64,000 nucleotides of DNA from Streptomyces sp. V2I9 (GTDB lineage: Bacteria > Actinomycetota > Actinomycetes > Streptomycetales > Streptomycetaceae): NCBI RefSeq assembly GCF_030817475.1, contig NZ_JAUSZJ010000002.1, positions 5,594,626 through 5,658,625 of the forward strand, given 5' to 3'. Each line of letters opens with the position of its first letter. Positions within the stretch are counted from its first letter, which is position 1. The notes beneath the pieces are model-generated. The model had not been told where the DNA came from. It saw nothing but the letters and a program-made list of their open reading frames with translations, and searched no databases. Below are positions 1 through 7,652 of this stretch, piece by piece. Made by a program: the position numbers and the translations under genes.

Positions 1-723
1 GGTGACCCGTAGAGCGGTCCACGACCGAACGAGAGCTGTCACCGTGGGGACCAGCAGGGACGCAGCCCGGATGAAGCCGTGGACGCCGATGACCAGTGAC
101 AGGTAGGGGAGCATGGCGGCGGTACCGCCGTAGAGGTGCCAGAGGTAACCGGACCAGAAGGCGACGGCGAAGACGCTTCCCACCGCGAACAGCCGGAGCG
201 ACCAGATGAGATCGCGGTCCGACGAACGCAGACTGAACGCCCAGCAGACCACGAAAGCAACGGAGTCACCGATCAGATGAGCGACGATCAGGATGAGCCA
301 GTAGGCGACCGCCGGATCGGCCGGCCCTTGCAAGGACGCGGTCTCCTTGCCCGGCCGGCCGATCTGCAGCAGGTCGAGAATCAGCAGCGTTCCGATGGTC
401 ACCGCCAGGGCGCCCGCTACTGAAAGCCGAAGGTGACGAGCGCGGGCGGTATCGACCATGGAGACGAGGACCAGTCCGGCGCTCAGCACACCGACCAGGT
501 TGCGGATCAGAGCGACCGTGTGGACGTCCACGCCGGCGTTGGTGAGCCACGCGACGATACTGGGTTGGAAGAGAGTGATCGCGATGGTGGCGGCCAGCAC
601 GGTGAGCCACAGTCCCCGTTGGTGGGGCTGACGCAGGGCGGGCCGGGCCCGGCAGACCAGCGCGAACCACAGAGCAAAGACGCTGCCGACCCCGATATGG
701 GACGCCAGCTCACCGGTCGACAT
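1..723 (-). CDS. Multi-TM membrane protein, MAB_1171c-like (3' end outside window)
   Basis: This frame stays open from an ATG at 723 to the window edge, giving 241 residues and no stop, so the C-terminus is missing. The protein starts MSTGELASHIGVGSVFALW and shows about six hydrophobic spans separated by short Arg-rich loops. In actinobacteria a membrane protein of the MAB_1171c putative transporter type commonly follows an XRE regulator and an ImmA/IrrE-like gene, which is exactly the order here. The start codon lies inside the end of the ImmA-like gene (14-bp overlap), which implies translational coupling. The family name is inferred from context and topology. Transport function is unproven; a signalling membrane partner of the peptidase is equally possible. 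Confidence 0.65.
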   Translation of the reverse strand, partial: MSTGELASHIGVGSVFALWFALVCRARPALRQPHQRGLWLTVLAATIAITLFQPSIVAWLTNAGVDVHTVALIRNLVGVLSAGLVLVSMVDTARARHLRLSVAGALAVTIGTLLILDLLQIGRPGKETASLQGPADPAVAYWLILIVAHLIGDSVAFVVCWAFSLRSSDRDLIWSLRLFAVGSVFAVAFWSGYLWHLYGGTAAMLPYLSLVIGVHGFIRAASLLVPTVTALVRSWTALRVT

Positions 724-1231
724 CGACCGTCACTCCGAGGAACGCGCCGATCCGTCCGAGCGGTCCGGCCGCGCGTCCGCTCGTGCCGGCGCTCTGTATC
801 AGGCTGGCGATCATCTCTGCTTCCTGCTCCTCGGCTGTCGTATAACTGGTGCGTGCCATCAACCGCTTGACAAGGTGGGGCTTCAGGTCGCTGAGAAGCC
901 GGCCCGTCAGTTCCTCGCCGTCTCCCGTCACACCTCGATGGTGGTCGCACAGCACATGGCCGATCTCGTGCAGGATGATGTGCTCTCGGTGAAGGGGCGC
1001 AGTGCGGGCCTCGTAGAAGACATAATCGGCGTCGTCCGTGCCCAGCCAGAGTCCGCAGGCTCCGGCGACCGCCGTCTGCTCGGGGAGTTCTCTGAGAACG
1101 AGCGGACGCCCTCTCAGCTCCTCCACCCGCTCACGGATCGCATCCAGCGACAGTGACCGGTGCACTCCGAGATCGCGCAGGATTGCCGCACACCGGCGCT
1201 GCAACTCGGCGTACTCACTCGTCTTTCTCAT
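710..1231 (-). CDS. ImmA/IrrE-like zinc metallopeptidase domain protein
   Basis: The product has 173 residues. Residues 84-95 read HIILHEIGHVLC and hold the zinc-binding HExxH signature (HEIGH, 88-92) of the ImmA/IrrE (COG2856) metallopeptidases, which cleave partner XRE-type repressors. No signal peptide is seen, so it should act in the cytoplasm. It lies 119 bp downstream of an XRE gene on the same strand and overlaps the next gene, a membrane protein. The likely circuit is that the peptidase controls the XRE protein in response to a signal. The length fits stand-alone ImmA proteins. The real target is unknown. Confidence 0.8.
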   Translation of the reverse strand: MRKTSEYAELQRRCAAILRDLGVHRSLSLDAIRERVEELRGRPLVLRELPEQTAVAGACGLWLGTDDADYVFYEARTAPLHREHIILHEIGHVLCDHHRGVTGDGEELTGRLLSDLKPHLVKRLMARTSYTTAEEQEAEMIASLIQSAGTSGRAAGPLGRIGAFLGVTVDVDR

Positions 1232-1350
1232 CTGCCGTCACCCCCGTCCAGGGCGACGGAAGCGATGAAAGGCGCTTGGGCGCCTGCGTGAGCGGGCGTC
1301 GCCCCTCGTGGTCTCACTGGTCGTTGCTGCCCCGACTTCTCGCATGGGTC

Positions 1351-1803
1351 CTATTGGTCAGGACGGTGTGGACGTCCCCTGGTCTCGGAGTCATCGGACA
1401 TCGCGTTCACGAGGGCGAGCAGGGCGTCGAGCCCGGCTTCTGACAGCCCATCGGCCCGAAAGGCCAGCGTGCGCACCTTGTTGTTCGCCAGAGCGACGGC
1501 GAACTCCATCTGGCGCCTCACCCTCTCGGACACCTCCTCGTCGGTGAAGTAGTCCGGGGTGACGCCGAAATGCTCTGCCAGGATCCGGAGGTGGTCCCGC
1601 GTCACGTTCCGCTTTCGCCCGGTTGCCAGTTCCCACAGGTAAGTGGCCGAGAAGTGGCGCCCGGTGCTCTTGCGGATCTCCTCGGAGATCTTGCTGTAGG
1701 GAGGACGGTTGCCCCGGTAGTACACGTTGAGGATGTCTTCGAGCCGCCGAGCCAGGGGTGACGAGTCCGCCTTGCCGGTGTCACCGCTGTTGCTACTGAC
1801 CAA
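1351..1803 (-). CDS. XRE-family helix-turn-helix regulator
   Basis: The 150-residue protein has an N-terminal helix-turn-helix of the XRE/Cro type (roughly residues 16-80, with YSKISEEIRK and YLWELATGRK) and an acidic helical C-terminus. I take the TTG at 1803 as start because GGAG lies 8 nt upstream; no better in-frame start was found. The gene heads a three-gene minus-strand set with an ImmA/IrrE-like peptidase and a membrane protein. It is probably the DNA-binding target of that peptidase. Proteins of this kind in Streptomyces often mark mobile or stress-response modules. Confidence 0.8.
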   Translation of the reverse strand: MVSSNSGDTGKADSSPLARRLEDILNVYYRGNRPPYSKISEEIRKSTGRHFSATYLWELATGRKRNVTRDHLRILAEHFGVTPDYFTDEEVSERVRRQMEFAVALANNKVRTLAFRADGLSEAGLDALLALVNAMSDDSETRGRPHRPDQ

Positions 1804-2442
1804 GTCTCCAACTCCCGCGCATGATTCTTCACCTTGTCCAGCGGACAGAACATGACTCTCAAAATAGGCGGTGGCCGCTGTCTTGGAAACTCTTGCCCGG
1901 CTCTTCGAGTGTCTTTTGGCTCAAACTCGACATGCATCGGGGGTGGCAGCCGCGTAGAGGGTCACACATGCCAATGGCCAGGCCGGAGCGGACGCGAACC
2001 GGGTTACCAGCGGTTTGGTTGACACCCTTTCATCCGCTGAGTACGGTCCCGAGTGCTTGCGGCGGCCCTGTGCCGGGCATCCGATCGTTCGTCCGTCCCC
2101 GACTCTGTCGACCGCGGAGCGCTGGGCGGTCCGCCGAGGAGCATGGGACGGTCGCGTCGAGCATCGGCGCCACACCGGCTGACAGGGGGAATCACGGAAT
2201 GGCGGCCACACCACAGCCTGGTAGTCCATCAGGGATGCAGTCTGCGCGGACCGGGCGCAGCTTCCCGGTTCCGGCAATGGCGGACCCCTCCACCGCTCTT
2301 TCCCGCGCGGCCGTTCCCGCCCGGACGCTGGCCTGGACTGGCCGCGGCCGACCGACGCGTGCGGATCTCAAGCCCGGGCACGGACCCTTACCGGTGCCGC
2401 CGGTGTGCAAGTAGCGCAAGAGTCGAGTGAGGAGACACCGCC
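1804..2442. other. Intergenic region between divergent regulators
   Basis: This 639-bp gap separates the minus-strand XRE gene from the plus-strand ArsR-type gene. Open frames here lack the family content and codon pattern of a gene. The only signal I can support is a sigma-70-like promoter at 2019-2047 on the plus strand. Confidence 0.5.
2019..2047 (+). promoter_or_regulatory. Sigma-70 (HrdB-like) promoter
   Basis: TTGACA at 2019-2024 is followed after exactly 17 bp by TACGGT at 2042-2047. This is a near-consensus principal-sigma promoter for Streptomyces. The next plus-strand gene starts at 2443, so the transcript would have a leader of nearly 400 nt. Confidence 0.55.
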
Positions 2443-3264
2443 TTGGTCCGCCTGCATCTCACAGTGGAGGGTCTTTCTCGCATCCGCTTTGTCGGCTCGC
2501 TCGGACCGGATCTCGAATCCCGGTTCGCCGAACTGAGATACGCGGATGCTCGTCCGGACGAGTTCGCGGAATGGCGCATGAAGGTGCGGCGAAGACTGCG
2601 GAGGCCCGGTGCTCTTGGTGTGCCGGGCAACGGCTCGCAGCGGGAACTGAGGGTGGCGCCCAGCGTCGACGCGCTCCGCTTCAGTTCGGTCGCGGTGGTG
2701 CCGTTCTGGGGGCGCATCCGGAACTACCTGGAGCTGGAACGCGAGGCCAGGGGGCGCGCTGTCCTGACCGGAGGTGTGGAGCGCGTCCTGAACAACCTTC
2801 ATCCTGCTGTTAGTTGGAGCGCTCCGGTCCTTCGGGTGGACAACGACCAGGAAGAACAGGGAACCGACCTTCTCGGCGACGGTCTGGTCATCGCCCCGTC
2901 GCTGTTCGCGCCCGCGCCGATGGTCGTCGACGCGGAGACGGGCGGACAGGGCGCGCCCGTCCTGGTTTACAACGTCTCGCCTCCCACCGACGCCGCGGCC
3001 GGACTCTGGCGGCAGCAGGAGGACGACCGTGCCGCTGCCTTGAGCGAGTTACTCGGGCAGACACGCGCGAACGTACTCGAATCCTTGCGGTCACCCGTGT
3101 CCATCAGTGACATATCGCGTCAGCTCGACCTCTCCCACCCCTCCGTCAGCCGCCACCTCGGTGTGTTGCGTAGGTCCGGGCTCATCGCGGCCGAACGCCG
3201 GAACAACCTGACCCTGCATCGCCTGACCCACCTCGGCGAGGTGGTTCTCGGCCGGCAGGACTGA
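2443..3264 (+). CDS. ArsR-family winged-helix regulator with N-terminal sensor region
   Basis: The product has 273 residues. A C-terminal ArsR-type winged helix covers about residues 205-265, with the recognition-helix segment SHPSVSRHLGVLRRSGLI. The N-terminal 190 residues resemble the DUF5937-like region that precedes the HTH in many actinobacterial ArsR regulators. The start is TTG at 2443, chosen because GAGGAGA lies 8 nt upstream at 2430-2435. The gene is alone on its strand and its target is unknown. Codon use is normal for Streptomyces, in contrast with the decayed DNA that follows. Confidence 0.75.
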   Translation: MVRLHLTVEGLSRIRFVGSLGPDLESRFAELRYADARPDEFAEWRMKVRRRLRRPGALGVPGNGSQRELRVAPSVDALRFSSVAVVPFWGRIRNYLELEREARGRAVLTGGVERVLNNLHPAVSWSAPVLRVDNDQEEQGTDLLGDGLVIAPSLFAPAPMVVDAETGGQGAPVLVYNVSPPTDAAAGLWRQQEDDRAAALSELLGQTRANVLESLRSPVSISDISRQLDLSHPSVSRHLGVLRRSGLIAAERRNNLTLHRLTHLGEVVLGRQD

Positions 3265-3267
3265 CCG

Positions 3268-3582
3268 CGGATCAGCTGCCACGTTACGTGCGGGGCGATC
3301 GGCGTCCACGTTATCCCCCGAGGCGATGACGGCGTCCTGGCGCGGGTGGTGGTCTAGACGGCCGGACACGAGAGCGGTCAGGGCCGTGGCCCCGCCAGGT
3401 TTCCGGGGGATCTTGAGGTGCCCGAAGACAAAGGGCGCCACGGCGACGATCTCCTCGTCGGTGACGGGGGTGACGCTGTCGAGTAGGCGCTGGTTGATGG
3501 GGAAGGTGATCGCACCAGGCGTGGGGGGCCTGGCTGTCGGCGATGGTCCGTGGGACAGGAATGGTGACGCGTTCGCTCGCGG
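3268..3582 (-). pseudogene. Threonine ammonia-lyase pseudogene, C-terminal part
   Basis: Read on the minus strand from 3582 downwards, two frames give segments of a PLP-dependent threonine dehydratase. The first is LAASERVTIPVPRTIAD and the second, after a frameshift near 3530, is TPGAITFPINQRLLDSVTPV. This continues with the PSGATA-like segment GGATALTALVSGRLD and ends with ASGDNVD, which matches the SGGNVD of intact enzymes. It continues the fragment found at 5136-5440, so a mobile unit split the gene. The frameshifts show it is dead. Confidence 0.75.
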
Positions 3583-3586
3583 CTAG

Positions 3587-3606
3587 GCACTGTCCGGCGG
3601 AGCATG
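3587..3606 (+). repeat. Left terminal inverted repeat of the IS5-family unit
   Basis: The sequence is GCACTGTCCGGCGGAGCATG. It differs at two positions from each of the two right ends at 4516-4535 and 5112-5131. Confidence 0.75.
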
Positions 3607-3639
3607 TGACTTTCCGACTGGTCGCTCGTTGGATGAGGC

Positions 3640-4520
3640 ATGAGTCGGGGGGATCTGACGAGTCGCGAATGGTCGCTTCTGGAACCGCATCTGCCGCTGT
3701 CAGGTGGCCGGGGAGGCCGGTGGAACAACCACCGCACGGTGCTCAACGGGATCCTGTTCCGAATCCGCACTGGTGTCCCGTGGCGTGACCTCCCAGGACG
3801 ATACGGCTCCTGGAAAACCGTCTACGAACGGCATCGCCGCTGGTCTGCGGACGGAACCTGGGACCGCATTCTGCAGGCGGTCCAGGCCAACGCCGACCTG
3901 GCGGGCCGGATCGACTGGGGCATGGTCGGCGTCGACTCGACCTCCTGCCGGGCCCACCAGCACGCCGCCGGCGCCCGCATAGCCAAGCCTCGGGTCCCGA
4001 AAAAAGGACGACGCCCCGGCACTACCGCCCCGACGAAGGGCTTGGACGGTCCCGGGGCGGCCTGACCTGCAAGATCCACCTCGCCGGCGAAGGCGGCTGC
4101 CGCCCACTGGCCCTCCTACTCACGCCGGGCCAGTGGGGCGACGCCCCGCAGATGGTCGAGGTCCTTGACCGGATTCGGGTTCCCCGACCGCAGGGCGGAC
4201 GGCCGCGGACCCGGCCCGACCATGTCAGCGGCGACAAGGCATACAGCTCCCGCCGCAACCGGCGCTACCTGCGACGACGCGACATCAAGCACACGATTCC
4301 GGAGCCGAAGGACCAGCGGGCCAACCGTCGGCGAAAAGGCAGTAACGGCGGCAGGCCCACCGGCTTCGATCGCGACCGCTACCGGCGGCGCAACGAGGTC
4401 GAGCGAACCATCAACCGGCTCAAGAACTTCCGTGCTGTCGCAACCCGTTACGACAAACGGGCCTACGTCTTCCATGGCACCGTCACCGCAGCAGCGGTCC
4501 GCTTATGGCTCAGACCATGA
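3640..4520 (+). CDS. IS5-family DDE transposase made by -1 frameshift (orfA + orfB)
   Basis: orfA runs from ATG 3640 to a stop at 4065 (141 aa). The rest of the transposase is in the -1 frame and ends at 4520. A run of six A at the codons for KK (about 3999-4004) is a plausible slippery site. A -1 slip there gives one 293-residue protein with continuous homology. The DDE residues are visible: D in GVDSTS (orfA), D in GDKAYSS and E in NEVERTINRLKNFR (orfB). The N-terminal part has the usual WSLLEPHLP and GVPWRDLPGRYG segments. The stop overlaps the inner right inverted repeat. The element looks intact and may be active. Confidence 0.85.
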
Positions 4521-5018
4521 TCCGCAGGACAGTGCCTTGCCGTGCCGCGCGGATCCAGGCTGCACCCGCATGACCCATATGTACCCGGCCAGACCAATCG
4601 ATCCGCGCACCGTCGCGTCAGCCCATGCCGACAGAACGCTGCCTCCGACATTCCATCCCAGGCTCCACAAGAGGAGCAAACTCAGTGCGCTTGCCACTAT
4701 GACTGCGCTCCCGTACCTGACGAGCGTCGTGCGGCCTCTGCCCAGCCAGGTTCCCAGAAGCCCAGCCGGGATCTGCACCATCACATGGAAACTTGCGCAA
4801 GCCAGCGGCACAGTAAGGAGGAGGACAAAGGGTGCATCTGCTGTGGGATCGCCTGGCGGGGTCGCATAGGCGGAGTCCAGCATCCACAACGGCGGTACCA
4901 AGAACGTGAGCAGGAGTACGGCTCCGCTCAGATGCATGGCGCCAAGGTGCCGCAGTGCCGAATGTGGAGCCCCGACGCTTCGTCCCCTGGCAGTCGGACC
5001 ATTGGTTCTCTCGCCCAT
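4503..5018 (-). CDS. Passenger membrane protein, about four TM segments, unknown function
   Basis: ATG at 5018 is preceded by a strong ribosome site (GGGAGGGGAG) and opens a 171-residue frame. Four hydrophobic spans are visible, for example AVLLLTFLVPPLWML and GSAVIVASALSLLLLWSLGW. The topology recalls small four-helix proteins, but I do not recognise the family. The last 11 codons run into the inner right end of the transposase unit, so the C-terminus (ending CGSWSEP) is made of transposon end sequence and the original tail is lost or replaced. It faces the transposase and lies inside the outer inverted repeats, so it may be transposon cargo. Confidence 0.55.
   Translation of the reverse strand: MGERTNGPTARGRSVGAPHSALRHLGAMHLSGAVLLLTFLVPPLWMLDSAYATPPGDPTADAPFVLLLTVPLACASFHVMVQIPAGLLGTWLGRGRTTLVRYGSAVIVASALSLLLLWSLGWNVGGSVLSAWADATVRGSIGLAGYIWVMRVQPGSARHGKALSCGSWSEP
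4516..4535 (-). repeat. Inner right terminal inverted repeat of the IS5-family unit
   Basis: The reverse complement is GCACTGTCCTGCGGATCATG. It is followed by CTTG rather than CTAG, so the target duplication is imperfect here. It contains the transposase stop codon. Confidence 0.7.
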
Positions 5019-5111
5019 ATCTCCCCTCCCAACGCCCTGCAAGCGTGGGACATGGTAGTCAGGCGGTTGCCCCGTCCTCGCACGGCGTAGCACGTCCCGC
5101 ACGGAAGTCGT

Positions 5112-5131
5112 CATGATCCGCCGGACAGTGT
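5112..5131 (-). repeat. Outer right inverted repeat, bounded by CTAG
   Basis: The reverse complement is ACACTGTCCGGCGGATCATG, two mismatches from the left end. It is followed by CTAG at 5132-5135, the same tetramer that precedes the left end. Confidence 0.7.
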
Positions 5132-5135
5132 CTAG

Positions 5136-5440
5136 GGGAGCTTGGTGTCGTCGCCCTGTTCCGGTTCGACACCAACGCCCCGAGCTCCGGATGCATGGCC
5201 TTGGCCGCCGTGGCGCTGCCTGCGACGAGGCCGCCCCGCCGACGGGTGCGACGATGGTGCTGAGCGTGCCTGTCTCTACGAGGAGTTTGAGGGCCGCGGT
5301 GCCCTGGTCGGCGATGACCAGCGGGTGGTCGTAGGCCGGGACGAGGGCCAGGCCGCGCTGCGCCGCGAGGGTCCCGCCGCGCGCGTTGCGGTCCTGGGGT
5401 AGCGGTTGATTACCACCGTGACCGACGTGGACGCCTGGCA
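5136..5440 (-). pseudogene. Threonine ammonia-lyase pseudogene, middle part
   Basis: On the minus strand this reads LAAQRGLALVPAYDHPLVIA, then DQGTAALKLLVETGTLSTIV and APVGG. That is the block between the PLP lysine region and the glycine loop of threonine dehydratases (intact form: YDHP, GQGT, VPVGGGGL). After frameshifts it continues with AKAMHPEL and VEPEQGDDTKL, which directly precedes the LAAGERV-like segment found at 3582 beyond the mobile unit. Upstream, INRY and PQDRNA lie in different frames. The N-terminal third, with the catalytic lysine, was not found. Confidence 0.75.
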
Positions 5441-6110
5441 GCGCCGTCACCCACCCCACTCCCGCTCCCATCCGAATCGGTGTCGGTAACGTCAGCCCCC
5501 CAGGTCGGCCAGGCAGTCGCCGACCAGGGGCCCGGCCTCTCCGCTACCGAACGCGCCCGCGTCTTCGACCGCTTTCCGTACGGCGACTCCCACCCTCCGC
5601 GCCACCGTTGGCTCTGGCCTCGTCATAGCCCGCGCTGACCGCATCACCCTTGACGCCGCCCCGGCCAGGAGCCCGCCGCATCCTGCTGCCCGGCCTGCCG
5701 CAGGGCCCTTTTCCGAGGACCCGCCGGGGGATGCATGCCGTGCTCCGCAGTCACCACGGCCACGCGGCCTTTCCCACGCCAGGTCATCTTGATCAGGCCG
5801 CATTGCTCCAGAGCCCACGCTGTCTGTGTCTGGACCGGCCCCAGGCTTGGAGTGGATCGTCAGCAGCATTCGTCACACTGCCCCTTCAACGGCGGGCCCC
5901 TCGTATGCACTGGGCAGACCGACACGACTTCACCGCGTGAGGCTCCGTACAGGGGAGGTGCTGCCGTACTGCGGGTAGCCAGGACGCGCCAGATTGCCGG
6001 TGCCAAACCGACGGCTGGCCGTGACGCTCATTTGACGTTCCGGGCGCCGGGTGCCCCTTATTCGGGACCCCAAATCACCTCTGACCTGCTGCTTTCCTGC
6101 CTGCGCCCAG
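5441..6110. other. Decayed intergenic DNA, no intact gene
   Basis: About 670 bp without a gene that I can support. On the minus strand near 5690-5830 a short stretch (ALEQCGLIKMTWRGKGRVAV, then VTAEHG) has coding-like third positions. It could be a winged-helix fragment, but it is preceded and followed by stops. The rest shows nothing. Confidence 0.35.
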
Positions 6111-6173
6111 GCCGACATCTTTCCGACGACGCACCATGTGGAGTGCGTGGCGATTCTGGAGCCGGTGAAGTAG
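6111..6173 (+). pseudogene. 3' tail of a TrmA/RlmD-like RNA methyltransferase gene (copy A)
   Basis: The plus strand reads ADIFPTTHHVECVAILEPVK and then a TAG stop. This resembles the conserved C-terminus of class I SAM-dependent RNA m5U methyltransferases (FPxTxHVExVxLL). Only about 20 codons exist and the upstream DNA is unrelated. A second copy lies at 19045-19116. A gene tail left behind at two sites is typical of integration scars. The family assignment rests on this short tail only. Confidence 0.5.
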
Positions 6174-6348
6174 CAGGCGTTGACCTGGGGATTTGCAGTC
6201 CGGTCATGTCGCTCGACCTGTTTCCCGCTATCCAACAGGTCGGGCGGGTGGTGTGCTTGCCAGAGGCGGCGTGACCTGCACGGTTATGGTGAAGTGGCGC
6301 TCCAGTCGGTGGCAGTGTCACCGTGGCCTTGGAAGATTTCGACGCTTA

Positions 6349-7211
6349 GACCGTGTCCTACATGGTCAGTTTGAGGAACCGTTTGTGGCAGCAGAGTGCG
6401 GCGGCGAGGCCGAGGAAGGCCAGGTAGTTGCGGGGGCTTCGTTCGTAGCGGTGGTTGAGCCGGCGGTAGCCGGTCAGCCAGGACATGGTGCGCTCGATGA
6501 CCCGCCTGCGGCGGCCAAGTCGTTCGCTGGACTCGATGCCCTTGCGTGCGATGCGGACCCCGATGTGTTTGCCCCAGAGCCATTTCCGCAGGTGGGGGAT
6601 GTCGTACGCCTTGTCGGCGTGGAGGCGGACTGGTTTGGATTCGGTCGCGTGGGATTCGTGTCCCATGTGGAAATGGGACAGCATCGGCTTCAGTGCCTGG
6701 CAGTCGTGGGTGTTGGCCGCGGAGAGTCCGACGCGTAGGGGCAGTCCGTCCACATCAGACAGGACGTGCATCTTGGAACCTGGCTTGCCCCGGTCCACGG
6801 GGCTCGGACCTGCAAGGTCGCCCCTTTTTTAGCGCGGACGTGCGCGGAGTCCAGGACCGCCCAGGACAGGTCGATCAAGCCCTGTTCATCCAGTAGCTGG
6901 AGAATCTTCTGATGTAGCCGGCCCCACACGCCGGCTCTCGACCAGATGACGAACCGACGGTGCACGGTCGACTTCGACGCCCCGAAGCACGGCGGCAATG
7001 CCCGCCAGGCGCATCCACTGACCAGCACGTAGATGATCGCTGCGAAGACCGCCTCATCATCGATGTTCGCAACCCCGCCAGCTTGCGGCCGCACGCGCGC
7101 CGGCGGCAACAACGGCCTCGCTATCTCCCACAGCCCGTCCGGAACGACTCATCCCCACCGTCCACTCCCCATAGCGAACACAACGACCCACCGACCATGT
7201 AGGGCACGGTC
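6349..7211 (-). mobile_element. Complete IS5-family (IS1031-like) insertion sequence with TTA duplication
   Basis: The ends are GACCGTGTCCTACATGGT at 6349-6366 and, inverted, GACCGTGCCCTACATGGT at 7211-7194, with one mismatch. TTA flanks both sides (6346-6348 and 7212-7214), which fits the 3-bp TNA duplication of the IS1031 group. The length of 863 bp is normal for that group. Confidence 0.8.
6358..7112 (-). CDS. IS5-family DDE transposase made by -1 frameshift
   Basis: The first frame (7112 down to 6690) contains DEAVFAAIIYVLVSGCAWR and VLDSAHVRAKK. The second (6798 down to 6358) continues VDRGKPGSKMHVLSDVDGLP. A run of six A at the KK codons (about 6827-6832) allows a -1 slip that joins them as KKRGDLAGPSPVDRGKPG, the order expected for this family. 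The catalytic residues are D in VLDSAHV, D in ADKAYD and E in ERTMSWL. The N-terminus is uncertain. TTG at 7112 is the first possible start in frame, yet family-like sequence (PDGLWEIARPL) extends to about 7150. Confidence 0.8.
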
Positions 7212-7400
7212 TTAAATGACGCCCTACCTGACTGATCGCCAGGCAGCTGGGATCCCCGTTGCGAGACGACGACTTTCGCTCGGAGACAGTCGTCGTGATG
7301 GGCAATGCCGCTTCAGTGCGTCGAGAACGGGTGCCTGGGGTTCGTCGAGATGCCTCGCGATCAGTCGAAGTCCGATCAGTCGTATTCCTCAAGTCGAGCC

Positions 7401-7580
7401 TCAGGGGTGTCGGCCGCTGGGCACTTGCATGGCCAGCCAACAGGTTTGCCCATTCAAGGCGGTGCCGAAGTATCGGTTGCAGACCTTGCCGGGGCCGGTG
7501 ATGTGGCGGAGATCGGGTGCCGCCTCGCACCAGGCCCAGCGGAGGAAGTGGTCGTTCGCCTGGAGGGAGACTGAAACTAT
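7401..7580 (-). pseudogene. C-terminal gene remnant of unknown family
   Basis: On the minus strand a frame with strongly G/C third positions reads FLRWAWCEAAPDLRHITGPG, then KVCNRYFGTALNGQTCWLAM, and stops at 7401. It appears to be the end of a gene whose upstream part is missing, because the frame then runs antisense into jetA. I do not recognise the family. Coding character is the only evidence. Confidence 0.3.
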
Positions 7581-7652
7581 GCGTTTCTCGCCCGAGTGGG
7601 TCGGCGCATAGCTACAGTGCCTGCTGTGCGTGGTGAATCGGCGGAGCCATTC

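Larger units (their letters stand above)
3583..5135 (+). mobile_element. IS5-family unit with passenger gene, CTAG target duplication
   Basis: CTAG occurs at 3583-3586 and again at 5132-5135. Just inside are inverted repeats: GCACTGTCCGGCGGAGCATG at 3587-3606 and, on the opposite strand, ACACTGTCCGGCGGATCATG at 5131-5112. An inner right end lies at 4516-4535. The transposase lies between left end and inner right end, and a membrane-protein gene lies between inner and outer right ends. The two halves of a threonine ammonia-lyase pseudogene abut the outer CTAG copies, so the whole 1545-bp unit appears to have jumped as one. Alternatives are insertion of one copy next to an older copy followed by deletion. 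Confidence 0.65.

Noticed and set aside
1821..2414. 197-residue open frame in the gap before the ArsR gene
   Set aside because: No ribosome site, no family content and Ser/Pro/Arg-rich composition typical of a chance frame in GC-rich DNA.
7262..7300. GACGAC...GTCGTC hairpin upstream of jetA
   Set aside because: Only a six-base stem with a long loop; common by chance in this base composition.
7057..7530. 157-residue minus-strand frame at the IS/jetA junction
   Set aside because: It crosses the IS right end and its target duplication, so it cannot be an original gene.
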